Positions 44,803-53,671 of a DNA stretch of 64,000 nt are shown piece after piece. The position numbers and the translations under genes were made by a program. The notes under the pieces were generated by a model, which had not been told where the DNA came from, did not search any database, and saw nothing but the letters and a program-made list of their open reading frames with translations. The stretch's first letter is position 1. Each line of letters opens with the position of its first letter. The stretch comes from Methanobacteriota archaeon (GTDB taxonomy: Archaea; Methanobacteriota; Methanobacteria; Methanobacteriales; Methanobacteriaceae): the NCBI GenBank assembly GCA_023411115.1, contig JAEYPF010000018.1:124001-188000 (forward strand), in the 5' to 3' direction.

Positions 44803-45978
44803 ATGAATACAGAAGAAATTATGGCTTTAGATAAAGAATATGTCATGCAAACATATGGACGGCAACCTTTAGCCCTTGCAAAAGGGCAGGGATCCCTTGT
44901 CTGGGATGTTGAAGGTAAAACTTATATTGACTGTTTTGCAGGAATTGCAGTCAATAACGTGGGACATTCCCATCCAAAAGTTGCAGATGCCATATGCAAA
45001 CAGGCTGAAAAGATGCTACACTGTTCTAACCTTTATTATACGCAAGAACAGGCAGAATTAGCAGAATTACTTGCTAAAATTTCTCCACATGATAAATCAT
45101 TCTTCTGTAACAGTGGTGCAGAGGCAAATGAAGGTGCTATAAAGCTTGCACGGAAATTTACAGGAAACGGTGAAATAATTGCCATGGAAAACTCCTTCCA
45201 CGGCCGAACCCTTGCCATGATTACAGCCACAGGCCAGCATAAATACAAGAAGGGTTTTGAGCCCTTACCATTAGGATTCCATCATGTTCCTTATGGGGAC
45301 ATTGAAGCAGTTGCAGACATCATAAATGAAAATACCGCTGCAGTCCTGGTAGAGCCAATACAGGGCGAAGGTGGAGTAATAGTACCTCCAGAAGGCTACC
45401 TGAAAGAGCTTAAAAAGCTCTGTGATGAAAATGATATTCTTTTGATTTTTGATGAAGTTCAGACTGGGTTTGGAAGAACCGGAAAGATGTTTGCATCTGA
45501 TCTATTTGGTGTAACTCCAGACATTACCACCGTTGCTAAAGCTTTAGGGGGAGGGTTCCCTATAGGAGCCATACTAGCTCAAAAAGAAGTAGCAGATGCA
45601 TTTGAACCTGGAAATCACGCTGCAACGTTTGGTGGAAACCCACTTGCATGTGCTGCTGCAAAAGCATCCATTGAAGTTATAATTAATGAAAATCTTCCTC
45701 AAAAAGCTGAAGAAATGGGAGATTACTTTAAATATAAACTTAATGAACAGAAAAAATTGTACGGCGTAGTGGAAGATGTGCGCGGCTTTGGTTTAATGCT
45801 TGGAATGGAACTCAGCATTAACTGTGGAGATATTGTAAACACCGCTAGAGAACAGGGTGTTCTTATAAACTGTACAGCAGATACAGTTTTAAGGTTTTTA
45901 CCACCGCTTAACATAGATAAAGGTCAGATAGACACCGTTACATGTGTTTTAGAGACCATCTTAGAAACTATTTCTTAG
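44803..45978 (+). CDS. argD: Acetylornithine aminotransferase ArgD
   Basis: PLP-dependent class III aminotransferase of 391 residues acting in arginine synthesis, and possibly also as succinyl-diaminopimelate aminotransferase. Motifs are FCNSGAEANEGAIKLAR, AMENSFHGRTLAMITATGQ, VEPIQGEGG, IFDEVQTGFGRTGKMFA and the PLP lysine in TTVAKALGGGFPIGA. ATG at 44803 follows GGTGATTTA. Standalone here; lysA and dapF lie 2 kb downstream, so lysine synthesis genes are near. Confidence 0.94.
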   Translation: MNTEEIMALDKEYVMQTYGRQPLALAKGQGSLVWDVEGKTYIDCFAGIAVNNVGHSHPKVADAICKQAEKMLHCSNLYYTQEQAELAELLAKISPHDKSFFCNSGAEANEGAIKLARKFTGNGEIIAMENSFHGRTLAMITATGQHKYKKGFEPLPLGFHHVPYGDIEAVADIINENTAAVLVEPIQGEGGVIVPPEGYLKELKKLCDENDILLIFDEVQTGFGRTGKMFASDLFGVTPDITTVAKALGGGFPIGAILAQKEVADAFEPGNHAATFGGNPLACAAAKASIEVIINENLPQKAEEMGDYFKYKLNEQKKLYGVVEDVRGFGLMLGMELSINCGDIVNTAREQGVLINCTADTVLRFLPPLNIDKGQIDTVTCVLETILETIS

Positions 45979-46239
45979 AAGATTTAAGAAAAAAATTTTC
46001 TATTCTTTTCTATTTTTAGAATTAGAATTCTTTTTTTACTTCATTAAATAATATTTATAAACTTTTCAATTTTAAGAACGAATATAAAATATTAGGTAAT
46101 TACTCTTAAAATCCTTTATTTTAGTAATACGGTGTTTAATTACACGCAAAGTGTATCTAATGATTTTAAAGAACAATAACTATAAAAACAAAGACTTTTA
46201 TAATATATAATTAAGATTAATTTCTTTTGGGGGCATATT

Positions 46240-47349
46240 ATAAAAAATAAAATTTGTTTTGTTACACTTGCCGCATATAGTCTTTTAAATGAAACCTCTA
46301 AAGAACCTTTAATTGGCGGAGCTGAACTGCAATCTACAATTATCGCTAAAAAGTTGGCTAATGAATATGACATATCATTTGTGGTCTATGATCATGGTCA
46401 AAGATCACCTGAGAAAATAGAAGACATAACTGTTTTTAAATCATATTCAATTCAGGATTTTCCTAAAAAGAAATATTTAAAAATAATTTACTCTATTTTT
46501 AAAGCACTTAGAAATGCCAATGCGGACATATACTTTATAAGATCAGGGAGAATTCCACCTGCAGTGGTAGCCTTATACTGTTTTTTAAATAGAAAAAAGT
46601 TTGTATATTCTTTTGCATCTGATATGGACGTGGATTTAGATACTTTTGGATTTATTGACTTAATTCTGTTTAAATTTGTCCTTAATAAGGCTGATTTATT
46701 ATTAACTCACACTCAGTATCAAAAAACACGTCTAAAAGAAGTTTTTGGAAAAGATTCACACATCTTAAAACATGTTTATGATTTAAAAGATATAGAACCA
46801 GAAAAAAATAAGATAACAAATATTCTATGGGTTTCTACAATTAGAAAAGATTTGAAAAATCCCGAGTTATACCTGAAATTGGCAAAAGAATTCCCAGATA
46901 TTCCATTTATAATGGTTGGCGGACCTGATCCTGAAGATCCTGAATTTTATGATGAAATGAAAGATAAAGCCAGCAAAATACCCAATCTCGATTTTGTTGG
47001 TTATGTTCCATACAGCAAAATAGACAAATTTTTCTCTGAAGCATCTGTATTTGTAAACACTTCAAGTGTTGAAGGTTTCCCAAATACATTTATACAGGCC
47101 TGGGAAAACTATACTCCTGTTTTAAGCCTTAATATAGACCCTGATGAAATCATATGCAATTATAATCTTGGTTTTCGTTCAAAAAATTTTAAAAATATGG
47201 TTAAGGATTTAGAAATTTTAATCAATGATGAAAATTTAAGAGAAGTCATGGGTAAAAATGGTAGAAGATACGTTGAACAAGAGCATGACATTAACGTAAT
47301 AACTGCCAAATATAAAAAATTGCTGCAAAATCTGATTGAAGACAGTTGA
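46240..47349 (+). CDS. Family-4-type glycosyltransferase, probable ATA (or ATT) start
   Basis: GT-B glycosyltransferase of about 369 residues. The conserved N-terminus KICFVTLAAYSLL...IGGAELQSTIIAKKL, with the GGAE acceptor loop, lies upstream of the first usual start (TTG at 46354). Back to the stop at 46201 no ATG, GTG or TTG occurs in frame. ATA at 46240 or ATT at 46237 lies 6 or 3 nt after GGGGG (46229-46233), the same ribosome site as the cysteine desulfidase gene. The C-terminal nucleotide-sugar domain has FIMVGGPDPEDPEF and SSVEGFPNTFIQAWE with the donor Glu residues. Standalone; sugar and acceptor unknown. Confidence 0.78.
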   Translation: MKNKICFVTLAAYSLLNETSKEPLIGGAELQSTIIAKKLANEYDISFVVYDHGQRSPEKIEDITVFKSYSIQDFPKKKYLKIIYSIFKALRNANADIYFIRSGRIPPAVVALYCFLNRKKFVYSFASDMDVDLDTFGFIDLILFKFVLNKADLLLTHTQYQKTRLKEVFGKDSHILKHVYDLKDIEPEKNKITNILWVSTIRKDLKNPELYLKLAKEFPDIPFIMVGGPDPEDPEFYDEMKDKASKIPNLDFVGYVPYSKIDKFFSEASVFVNTSSVEGFPNTFIQAWENYTPVLSLNIDPDEIICNYNLGFRSKNFKNMVKDLEILINDENLREVMGKNGRRYVEQEHDINVITAKYKKLLQNLIEDS

Positions 47350-47490
47350 ACCTATTCTAGATAAATTAAATTTTTACAAAATTATTTTCAATTAAAAAAC
47401 TTTTTCTATACTAATTGACGAACTTTTTATATGATAAAGTAAATAAATTTCATGTCAACTTTTTTTTCGCTTATAGAGGTTGAAGAAGAT

Positions 47491-47867
47491 CTCTCAAAAA
47501 TTCGAAGCATGAAAAAATCTTCGATTTTTTCTGCCCCAAATTCGTAGAATTTGAGGGAATTTTTGGAGCACTCAAACACATGGTGTTTGGTGCATCACAA
47601 TCTTTGATTGTGATAGCCCTTAAACGCAAGCGTTTGGGGCTCTCGAATGCGGAGCATCGAAATTATAAATTTCGAATGCCACGAAACCACAGGTTTCGAT
47701 GGCGCAAATCGAAGTTAGAAAAGTGCTTTGCATTTTTCTACATAAAAAATCGAAGATTTTTTAAGATTTGCAAGCTTCGATTTTCTGAACCTCAAAATTA
47801 TAAATTCTGAAGGTTGGCAAATTCAAAATGAATTTTGGAACCCCAAATCAAGATTTGGAGGATTTTG
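47491..47867. repeat. Large nested triloop hairpin array in front of lysA
   Basis: About a dozen palindromes in 377 bp. A 9-bp outer stem CAAAAATTC/GAATTTTTG encloses GAAAAAATC-ttc-GATTTTTTC and CAAATTC-gta-GAATTTG. Then come CAAACAC-atg-GTGTTTG, ATCACAATC-ttt-GATTGTGAT, AAACGC-aa-GCGTTT, CGAAATT-ata-AATTTCG, CGAAACC-aca-GGTTTCG, AAAAATC-gaa-GATTTTT and finally CCAAATC-aa-GATTTGG (47843-47858). The 3' arm of the last supplies the first two bases of the GGAGG ribosome site (47857-47861) of lysA. If transcribed, the array forms the lysA leader. Confidence 0.75.
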
Positions 47868-49154
47868 ATGAACTTTGATTTAAAGACAAATGAAAAAGGA
47901 AATTTAAGCATCGGTGGAGCAGATGCTATAGAACTCACAGAAAAATATGAAACTCCCCTTTATGTTATAGATGAAATGAAAATAAGGGATAATTACAGAA
48001 GGCTGTATAACGCGTTTTCCAGCCAGTACGAAGATTTTAAAATATTTTACGCTTGTAAAGCTAATACAAATCTTTCAGTGATGAGAATCTTAGAACAGGA
48101 AGGCAGCTGTATTGATGCAGTATCCACTGGAGAGATATATACATCACTCCTTGCAGGATTTGAGCCAGAAAGAATTTTATACACAGGAAACAACGTTACT
48201 GACGAAGAACTAAAATTCGCAGTATCATCAGGCGTTACAATCAATCTTGATTCAATTTCAGCTCTTAAAAGGCTTTCAAAATTGACTGATCCTGAAAAAG
48301 TTAGAATATCATTCAGAGTAAACCCAATGGTAGGTGCTGGACACCATGAACACTGTATAACTGGCGGTGAACTATCTAAATTCGGTGTAATGGAAAAAGA
48401 AGCACCAGAAGTTTACAGTTTAGCAAAAGATCTTGGATTTGCACCTGTTGGAATCCACACCCACATAGGATCTGGAATACTTGACCCTGAACCATTCATG
48501 CTTGCAGTAGAAACCTTGATGGATATAACAGGAAGGGTGCATGAAGAAGCAGGTGTTAAATTTGAATTTATAGACTTCGGCGGTGGACTTGGAATTCCAT
48601 ACGAGCCACATGAAAATAAACTCGATATAGACAACTTCTCAAAAGAAATTGTAGACCTCTTTAAAAATAAATTAAATGAATACAAACTTGGAAAACCTAC
48701 AATGTACCTCGAACCAGGTAGATATATAGTTGGAGACGCTTCAATACTCTTAACAAAAGTAAACACCATAAAACAGAGCTACAGGAAATTTGTTGGCGTC
48801 GATGCTGGATTTAATACACTTTTACGCCCTTCAATGTACGGATCCTACCATCATATCGTGGTTGCAAACAAGCCAGAGGCTGAAAACACCCAAACTATAG
48901 ATGTTGCTGGAAATGTATGCGAATCCGGAGATCTATTTGCAAGAGATAGACCACTACCAGAAATTGAAGAAGGAGATGTCCTTGCAATATTGAATGCTGG
49001 TGCATATGCATTCTCAATGTCATCACAGTACAATTCAAGACCAAAAATAGCTGAAGTACTTGTAAATGACGGTGAAAGTGAAGTTGTAAGGGAAAGAGAG
49101 ACCTTTGCAGATGTCCTTGCAAAACAAAATGTGCCTGTAAGGCTTTTAAAATAA
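47868..49154 (+). CDS. lysA: Diaminopimelate decarboxylase LysA
   Basis: PLP-dependent fold-III decarboxylase of 428 residues, final step of lysine synthesis. Motifs are YACKANTNLSVMRIL (PLP lysine), GIHTHIGSGI, FIDFGGGLGIPY, LEPGRYIVGDA and the C-terminal GNVCESGDLFARDR with NAGAYAFSMSSQYN. ATG at 47868 has GGAGG 6 nt upstream, part of which lies in a hairpin arm, so leader structure could affect translation. dapF follows after 20 bp, making a lysA-dapF operon. Confidence 0.95.
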   Translation: MNFDLKTNEKGNLSIGGADAIELTEKYETPLYVIDEMKIRDNYRRLYNAFSSQYEDFKIFYACKANTNLSVMRILEQEGSCIDAVSTGEIYTSLLAGFEPERILYTGNNVTDEELKFAVSSGVTINLDSISALKRLSKLTDPEKVRISFRVNPMVGAGHHEHCITGGELSKFGVMEKEAPEVYSLAKDLGFAPVGIHTHIGSGILDPEPFMLAVETLMDITGRVHEEAGVKFEFIDFGGGLGIPYEPHENKLDIDNFSKEIVDLFKNKLNEYKLGKPTMYLEPGRYIVGDASILLTKVNTIKQSYRKFVGVDAGFNTLLRPSMYGSYHHIVVANKPEAENTQTIDVAGNVCESGDLFARDRPLPEIEEGDVLAILNAGAYAFSMSSQYNSRPKIAEVLVNDGESEVVRERETFADVLAKQNVPVRLLK

Positions 49155-49174
49155 ATATCAACGAGGCTTGGAAA

Positions 49175-50044
49175 ATGAGCTTAAAGGAAATTAAATTTTC
49201 AAAGATGCATGGACTTGGAAATGACTATGTAGTAATTGATGAAACAAGAGAAGAAATCATTCCAGAGGACAAAAAACCGGAAATTACAGCAGAGTTATGC
49301 AGACGCGGTTTTTCAATCGGTGCGGATGGGGTGATATTTGTCAGCCCATCCATATCTGAAGATATACGTTTTAGAATCTTTAATTCAGATGGATCTGAAG
49401 CTGAAATGTGCGGAAATGGAATAAGGTGCTTTTCCAAGTTCGTATATGACAAAGGAATTATAGAAAATGAAACCATTAAAGTTGAGACATTCGGCGGGAC
49501 TAAAGTAGTTACACTAAACATTGAAAATGGAAAAGTAGCATCTTCAAAGGTTGATATGGGCAATGCAACTTTTAAAACTCCAGAAATCCCAATGATAAGT
49601 GATGAGAAAGAGTTCCTGGATGAAGAGTTAATTGTAGAGGGAAACCCAGTTAAAATGAGCGTTGTAAGTGTAGGGAATCCTCATGCCGTAATATTTACTG
49701 ATGACCTTGATAGAGTACCTTTAAGTGAAATTGGGCCCGTAATTGAAACTCATGCATCGTTTCCCCAAAAAATTAACGTGCATTTTGTAAAAATACTCCA
49801 TAAAAATGAAATAGACATGATTACATGGGAACGCGGTGCTGGTGTAACCCTTGCATGCGGTACTGGGGCTACATCATGCGTAATAGCAGGGTTCAAACTT
49901 CAAAAACTTGAAAATAATGTTCTGGTACACCTTCCAGGTGGAGATCTTAAAATCGATGTTTATGAGGAAGATGGGACCCTAGGTGCATTTATGGAAGGAG
50001 ATGCTGTTCTAGTTTTTGATGGGATACTAGAAATTAATATTTAA
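49175..50044 (+). CDS. dapF: Diaminopimelate epimerase DapF
   Basis: Cofactor-independent epimerase of 289 residues converting LL- to meso-diaminopimelate. The two active-site cysteines lie in SEAEMCGNGIRCF and TLACGTGATSCV. It starts FSKMHGLGNDYVV, the usual DapF N-terminus, with GAGG 8 nt before ATG. Second gene of the lysA operon. Methanobacteriales use pseudomurein without diaminopimelate, so the role here is lysine supply. Confidence 0.96.
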   Translation: MSLKEIKFSKMHGLGNDYVVIDETREEIIPEDKKPEITAELCRRGFSIGADGVIFVSPSISEDIRFRIFNSDGSEAEMCGNGIRCFSKFVYDKGIIENETIKVETFGGTKVVTLNIENGKVASSKVDMGNATFKTPEIPMISDEKEFLDEELIVEGNPVKMSVVSVGNPHAVIFTDDLDRVPLSEIGPVIETHASFPQKINVHFVKILHKNEIDMITWERGAGVTLACGTGATSCVIAGFKLQKLENNVLVHLPGGDLKIDVYEEDGTLGAFMEGDAVLVFDGILEINI

Positions 50045-50055
50045 TTTCTATTGCC

Positions 50056-50190
50056 TATCCAAATCGAAGATTTGGATAAGATCATCAAAACTAAAATTTA
50101 GTTTTGATGTACTGTAAAATCGAAGATTTTTACAAGATAATAAAATTAAATATTTAATTCTATTTACGTCAAAATTCCTTGAATTTTGAG
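50056..50190. repeat. Hairpin array downstream of dapF
   Basis: TATCCAAATC-gaa-GATTTGGATA (50056-50078, 10 bp) is followed by a stem of 11-13 bp, CATCAAAACTA/TAGTTTTGATG. Next is a one-bulge GTAAAATC-gaa-GATTTTTAC and then TCAAAATT/AATTTTGA. It begins 12 bp after the dapF stop, so it would form the 3' end of the lysA-dapF transcript and may act in termination or RNA stability. The rest of 50191-50434 holds no recognisable gene. Confidence 0.7.
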
Positions 50191-50434
50191 AATGAAATAC
50201 GAGCCTTAATTGAATAATTTAAAAGTAAATTATCCAATTGCATCTTTTTAGATTAAACTATATTTTAATCCCTAATAAAGCATTATAGCTTTTATTTTTT
50301 TAAACGTTATTTCCAATAACAGTAACAGAGGGGTAATGCTAATCACTCCGATTCTAATGTTTAGTTTCAGTTTAAACTATGTCTATCGTTTAACATTTCT
50401 AAAAACTTGCATTTATAAGCTCAAATCCTTTAAT

Positions 50435-51076
50435 TTACTTTTCACCAGTTAAAACTAGATAAACCATTACTCTCCCAAGTTCTGTCATTAAATACATATC
50501 TTCAATTTCTTTTCCTTTCTCCAAAAGGCCAGTACTGTAATAAGCATGTGCCTTTTCTTCACCTACTTCAAATTCCTTTGTTTCAAAATACTTAAAAATT
50601 CCTAAATCCGATAACTTCTCTAAATATTTTTTTGCCCTGTCTTCTGGAATTCCAAACTCTTTATTAATAGATTTAGGGTCAATAAATCCATGGCAATCTG
50701 CCAATTTTAATATTTCACTTTCTTTCTCACTAAGTGGATCTGATGGAATAATAGGCAGCTGTTGAAGATTCCCATGGCTCATTACATAGGTTGGGTTTAC
50801 AGAATGCATTTGAGCCCCCCATAACAAATACATACCTGTTCTATCTGGTCTAACTATAATTGAGAAATCACCTTCACCATTTAAAATACCATGAGATTTG
50901 TGAATGATATCTTCAAATTCATTTTTTACCTTTAAATAATCTGTTTTAACTTCAAAATTACTAAATTTTGCCTTTTTTGATGATATAATTATCATCCTAT
51001 CGGGTTTAACCTCTTCTATGGCATTTTGAATATTATTCTTACTTTTAAGATTTGTTATCAATATTTTTTCACTCAT
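50435..51076 (-). CDS. Csa3-like regulator: CARF-like sensor domain plus winged helix
   Basis: Protein of 213 residues. The N-terminal half (ILITNLKSKNNIQNAIEEVKP, MIIISSKKAKF) aligns with that of the regulator at 33407 (LITTIKRPEIIQN, VIMLSKDAEI). The C-terminal half is a winged helix (LSEKESEILKLADCHGFIDPKS, EDRAKKYLEKLSDLGIF) ending in a helix (ELGRVMVYLVLTG). This is the order seen in Csa3/CARF-HTH proteins, but without CRISPR genes nearby. No GTGA-N6-TCAC operator is found upstream here. GGTGG lies 4 nt before ATG. Ligand and targets unknown. Confidence 0.62.
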   Translation of the reverse strand: MSEKILITNLKSKNNIQNAIEEVKPDRMIIISSKKAKFSNFEVKTDYLKVKNEFEDIIHKSHGILNGEGDFSIIVRPDRTGMYLLWGAQMHSVNPTYVMSHGNLQQLPIIPSDPLSEKESEILKLADCHGFIDPKSINKEFGIPEDRAKKYLEKLSDLGIFKYFETKEFEVGEEKAHAYYSTGLLEKGKEIEDMYLMTELGRVMVYLVLTGEK

Positions 51077-51143
51077 GTTACCACCAACAAGCTATACAAA
51101 AGAAAGCATGATTTTAGTTTCAACGTTTATTTAAAAATAACTA

Positions 51144-51488
51144 TTAGTTCTTGAGTATGTGCTCAAGCACAATGGCATTATTGTGTTTTTTGTCTTTTGC
51201 AGAATAAATTAAAGTTACTCTTTTCTTATCTTTTTCTATTTTCTTTATTTTATCAATTAACTTTTTTTTATCCTTTAATTCGTCTTTATATTTGTTTTCA
51301 AATTCATTCCATTTTTCAGGGTCGTGTGAAAACCATTTTCTTAAATCATTGCTTGGCGCAATCTCTTTTATCCATAAATCCAGATTTGCCTTTTCCTTTG
51401 ATACTCCTCTAGGCCAGATTCTGTCAACAAGAATTCTAAATCCATCATCTTCACTGGATGCTTCATATGCCCTTTTTATTCTTATCAT
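51144..51488 (-). CDS. DUF488-family protein
   Basis: Small cytoplasmic protein of 114 residues of the DUF488 (YeaO-like) family: IKRAYEASSEDDGFRILVDRIWPRGVSKE, WIKEIAPSNDLRKWFSHDPEKW and RVTLIYSAKDKKHNNAIVLEHIL (cited in part) are family hallmarks. The function of the family is unknown. GTGAT precedes the ATG. It lies upstream of and in line with the Csa3-like regulator (67 bp apart), so they could share a transcript. Confidence 0.88.
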   Translation of the reverse strand: MIRIKRAYEASSEDDGFRILVDRIWPRGVSKEKANLDLWIKEIAPSNDLRKWFSHDPEKWNEFENKYKDELKDKKKLIDKIKKIEKDKKRVTLIYSAKDKKHNNAIVLEHILKN

Positions 51489-51619
51489 TTTATCACTTTT
51501 AATAATATGATCAAGATTAATATTAATATTTTTTTCAATAAATAAAATGATAAAATTAAAGACACCATAGAAAAATTTGAATTTAAAAATAGAAATAAAG
51601 ATTTAAATTAGAAAATAGA

Positions 51620-52681
51620 CTATCCAACCTTTTGAATACATTCTCTCCTGAGTTTCAAAAGATCCTTTTTTCTTTTCTTGAGATCATCTACTTCCTTAAC
51701 AATCTCAGGGAATTTCTCCAGGATACACTCTGCTACTTCCCCTTTGTGTATCCATGTACAGTCTTCACAACTCCAAACACCCTTATCTTTTATCCATTTA
51801 CCGCCAGTAGCGCTGTCTCCACAGGGATAAAATGGACAATAGCAGAAGGTGCAGACCCCATTTCCCTCATGGCAGGGATAGTAATCACATTCTAAATTTG
51901 GTCCTTCGACTCTTTCGCCTTCTAAAAAACGTGTGTAAAACTCTTCAGCAAGTGGATGAATTTCTGATCGGATCATATAGCCACGAGGAGTTATCATGTA
52001 TCCGTCTTTCACATATGTCATGGAATTACCAATAATTAGGGTTGTTGACATGTTTATTTCATGATTTTTAAGTTTTTCAAGTGTTGTTACTGTATTATCT
52101 ACCCCATTATCTCCACTTTTTACTATTCCAACAGGTGTAGACGGTTTTTTATTTTCAAGTAAGACCTTATAAGCTTCCTCAAATGGTTTTTTCCTGGTTT
52201 TGCTCATTGGATTATATATAGCAATTACAAAGTCTCCTTTTGATGCAAACTCAACTTTTCTTTTTATTTCAGATAAAGGAGTCAGAATATCACTTAAACT
52301 TATAACTGCAAAATCATGAAGCGGCGCTCCAAGTCTGGATGCCGCAAAGGTTGCTGCAGTCACCCCCGGGATAACTTCTACTTCTATATCACTATATTTG
52401 CCAATTAGCTGAAAAACCACATTTCCCATTCCAAATACGCCAGGATCTCCCGAACTTATAATGGCAACTTTCTTACCTTCCCTTGACTTTTGTATAGCTA
52501 TCTCAGCTCTCTCTATTTCATCGCCCATTCCTTTTTTAATTACTTCTTTCCCTTCAATTAGGTCTTCTATGGGTTTTATATAAGATTTGTAAGCAATTAT
52601 GACCTCTGAATCTTTAATTGCATTTAAAGCCCTTATACTCATGTCTTCCCTGGAAGGTCCTATGCCTATAACGCTGATCAT
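51620..52681 (-). CDS. cbiH: Cobalt-precorrin-3 C17-methyltransferase CbiH with Cys-rich C-terminal domain
   Basis: Protein of 353 residues. Residues 1-240 are the tetrapyrrole methylase that methylates C17 and contracts the corrin ring: ISVIGIGPSREDMSIRA, IISSGDPGVFGMG, PGVTAATFAASRLGAPLHDFAVIS and YNPMSKTRKKPFEEA. Residues 255-320 add a Cys-rich domain (CDYYPCHEGNGVCTFCYCPF, CEDCTWIHKG), a known fusion in methanogens that probably binds a metal or Fe-S centre. The start has AGGTGAT directly upstream; a hairpin array lies about 23 bp further up. Confidence 0.92.
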   Translation of the reverse strand: MISVIGIGPSREDMSIRALNAIKDSEVIIAYKSYIKPIEDLIEGKEVIKKGMGDEIERAEIAIQKSREGKKVAIISSGDPGVFGMGNVVFQLIGKYSDIEVEVIPGVTAATFAASRLGAPLHDFAVISLSDILTPLSEIKRKVEFASKGDFVIAIYNPMSKTRKKPFEEAYKVLLENKKPSTPVGIVKSGDNGVDNTVTTLEKLKNHEINMSTTLIIGNSMTYVKDGYMITPRGYMIRSEIHPLAEEFYTRFLEGERVEGPNLECDYYPCHEGNGVCTFCYCPFYPCGDSATGGKWIKDKGVWSCEDCTWIHKGEVAECILEKFPEIVKEVDDLKKRKKDLLKLRRECIQKVG

Positions 52682-52704
52682 TGAATCACCTGGTTTAAAA
52701 CCCT

Positions 52705-52894
52705 CAAACGCGTAGCGTTTGGGGCATGTAAAAATCTAAGATTTTTACTGCCACAAAACCTTTGGTTTTGTGAGCATCGAAATTTATAATTTCGTATTGC
52801 TCTCGAATACTCTGTATTCGGAGCCACAAAATTTTCAATTTTGTACGGCCCGCAAACGCGTAGCGTTTGGGGCATGCAAAAATGTAATTTTTGC
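52705..52894. repeat. Eight-unit triloop hairpin array upstream of cbiH
   Basis: The most regular array in the window: eight perfect palindromes, all with 3-nt loops. They are CAAACGC-gta-GCGTTTG, GTAAAAATC-taa-GATTTTTAC, CACAAAACC-ttt-GGTTTTGTG, CGAAATT-tat-AATTTCG, CGAATAC-tct-GTATTCG, ACAAAATT-ttc-AATTTTGT, CAAACGC-gta-GCGTTTG again and GCAAAAAT-gta-ATTTTTGC. Short linkers GGGCAT, TGC, AGCAT and GAGC join them. The first and seventh units plus the linker are identical copies. It lies in the leader or promoter region of cbiH. The rest of 52682-53021 is AT-rich. Confidence 0.8.
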
Positions 52895-53021
52895 TAGCTT
52901 AGATTTCGATTGTAAAAAATTTTTAAAACTATAAACTTAGCCCAAGTTTTAACCTGAGCTAAAATTAAATCCATTTCCAAACTTTTAATGCCTTTATAAT
53001 TCCTAATCCAAAGTTAGTAGG

Positions 53022-53543
53022 CTACCGATTGATTATCTGTTTAAGACTAGTTATCTGGATAGTGTTAACGTCCACCTGTACTCCCCTTGTCTTCAGCTTT
53101 GCAATTGCCGTTGCAGTCAAATTATATGTTGCACTTGGAGTTATCACTATTTGCCCACTTGTGAAATTTTTATTTTTACCAGCATTTGATGTTTGATTTT
53201 CTTTATATCCTGTTGCTGTAATGGTTATATTCAAGTTATCACCGCTTGAACTAACTATTACGGCAGAAACTGTATCAATATTAATCCCATCAAGCCCAGC
53301 TTTACTCTTAAGAGCCTGTGAAACTGGATCTATATTTGTAACATTATAAGTTTTGGCCTTGCCAACGTCTGAACCTATACCAATACCATTCCAGATAGCA
53401 GTTAGTTTACTAATCTGCATATCTATGACTTTTCCAACATCGGGAGGCTGGGAAGTTACTATGGTATATGAGCTTAAAAGTCCTGCTTCAAAGATTATTC
53501 CAAAGAGTAAAAGAAAAAGTATAAATTTTATAATTCTTGGCAA
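53022..53543 (-). CDS. Membrane-anchored exported protein of unknown function
   Basis: Protein of 173 residues. One hydrophobic N-terminal helix (IIKFILFLLLFGIIFEAGLL) acts as signal anchor. The exported remainder is rich in Ser/Thr/Asn, with several N-x-S/T sites (NVT, NIT, NLT), as expected for an archaeal surface protein. A small alpha/beta pattern (TVSAVIVSSSGDNLNITITATGY) is visible, but no family recognised. Start TTG with GGGTGAT 9 nt upstream. Its 5' side faces the DNA polymerase subunit gene, transcribed divergently. Confidence 0.65.
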   Translation of the reverse strand: MPRIIKFILFLLLFGIIFEAGLLSSYTIVTSQPPDVGKVIDMQISKLTAIWNGIGIGSDVGKAKTYNVTNIDPVSQALKSKAGLDGINIDTVSAVIVSSSGDNLNITITATGYKENQTSNAGKNKNFTSGQIVITPSATYNLTATAIAKLKTRGVQVDVNTIQITSLKQIINR

Positions 53544-53671
53544 ATTTTATCACCCTTAAATGATTTTTGTTCTATGATGTTTTTGATTAACTTGATTTTA
53601 CAATTAAATTAGATTAATATTATAATATGATGTTATAAATATACATACAAAAAGCTTTGCACGGGGTAGCC

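Noticed and set aside
47580..47810. 76-codon frame upstream of lysA
   Set aside because: It is composed of hairpin-array sequence, and its basic, repetitive product resembles no protein.
50334..50450. 38-codon frame after GAGGGG
   Set aside because: The ribosome-like motif is only two bases from the ATG and the frame runs antisense into the end of the gene at 50435.
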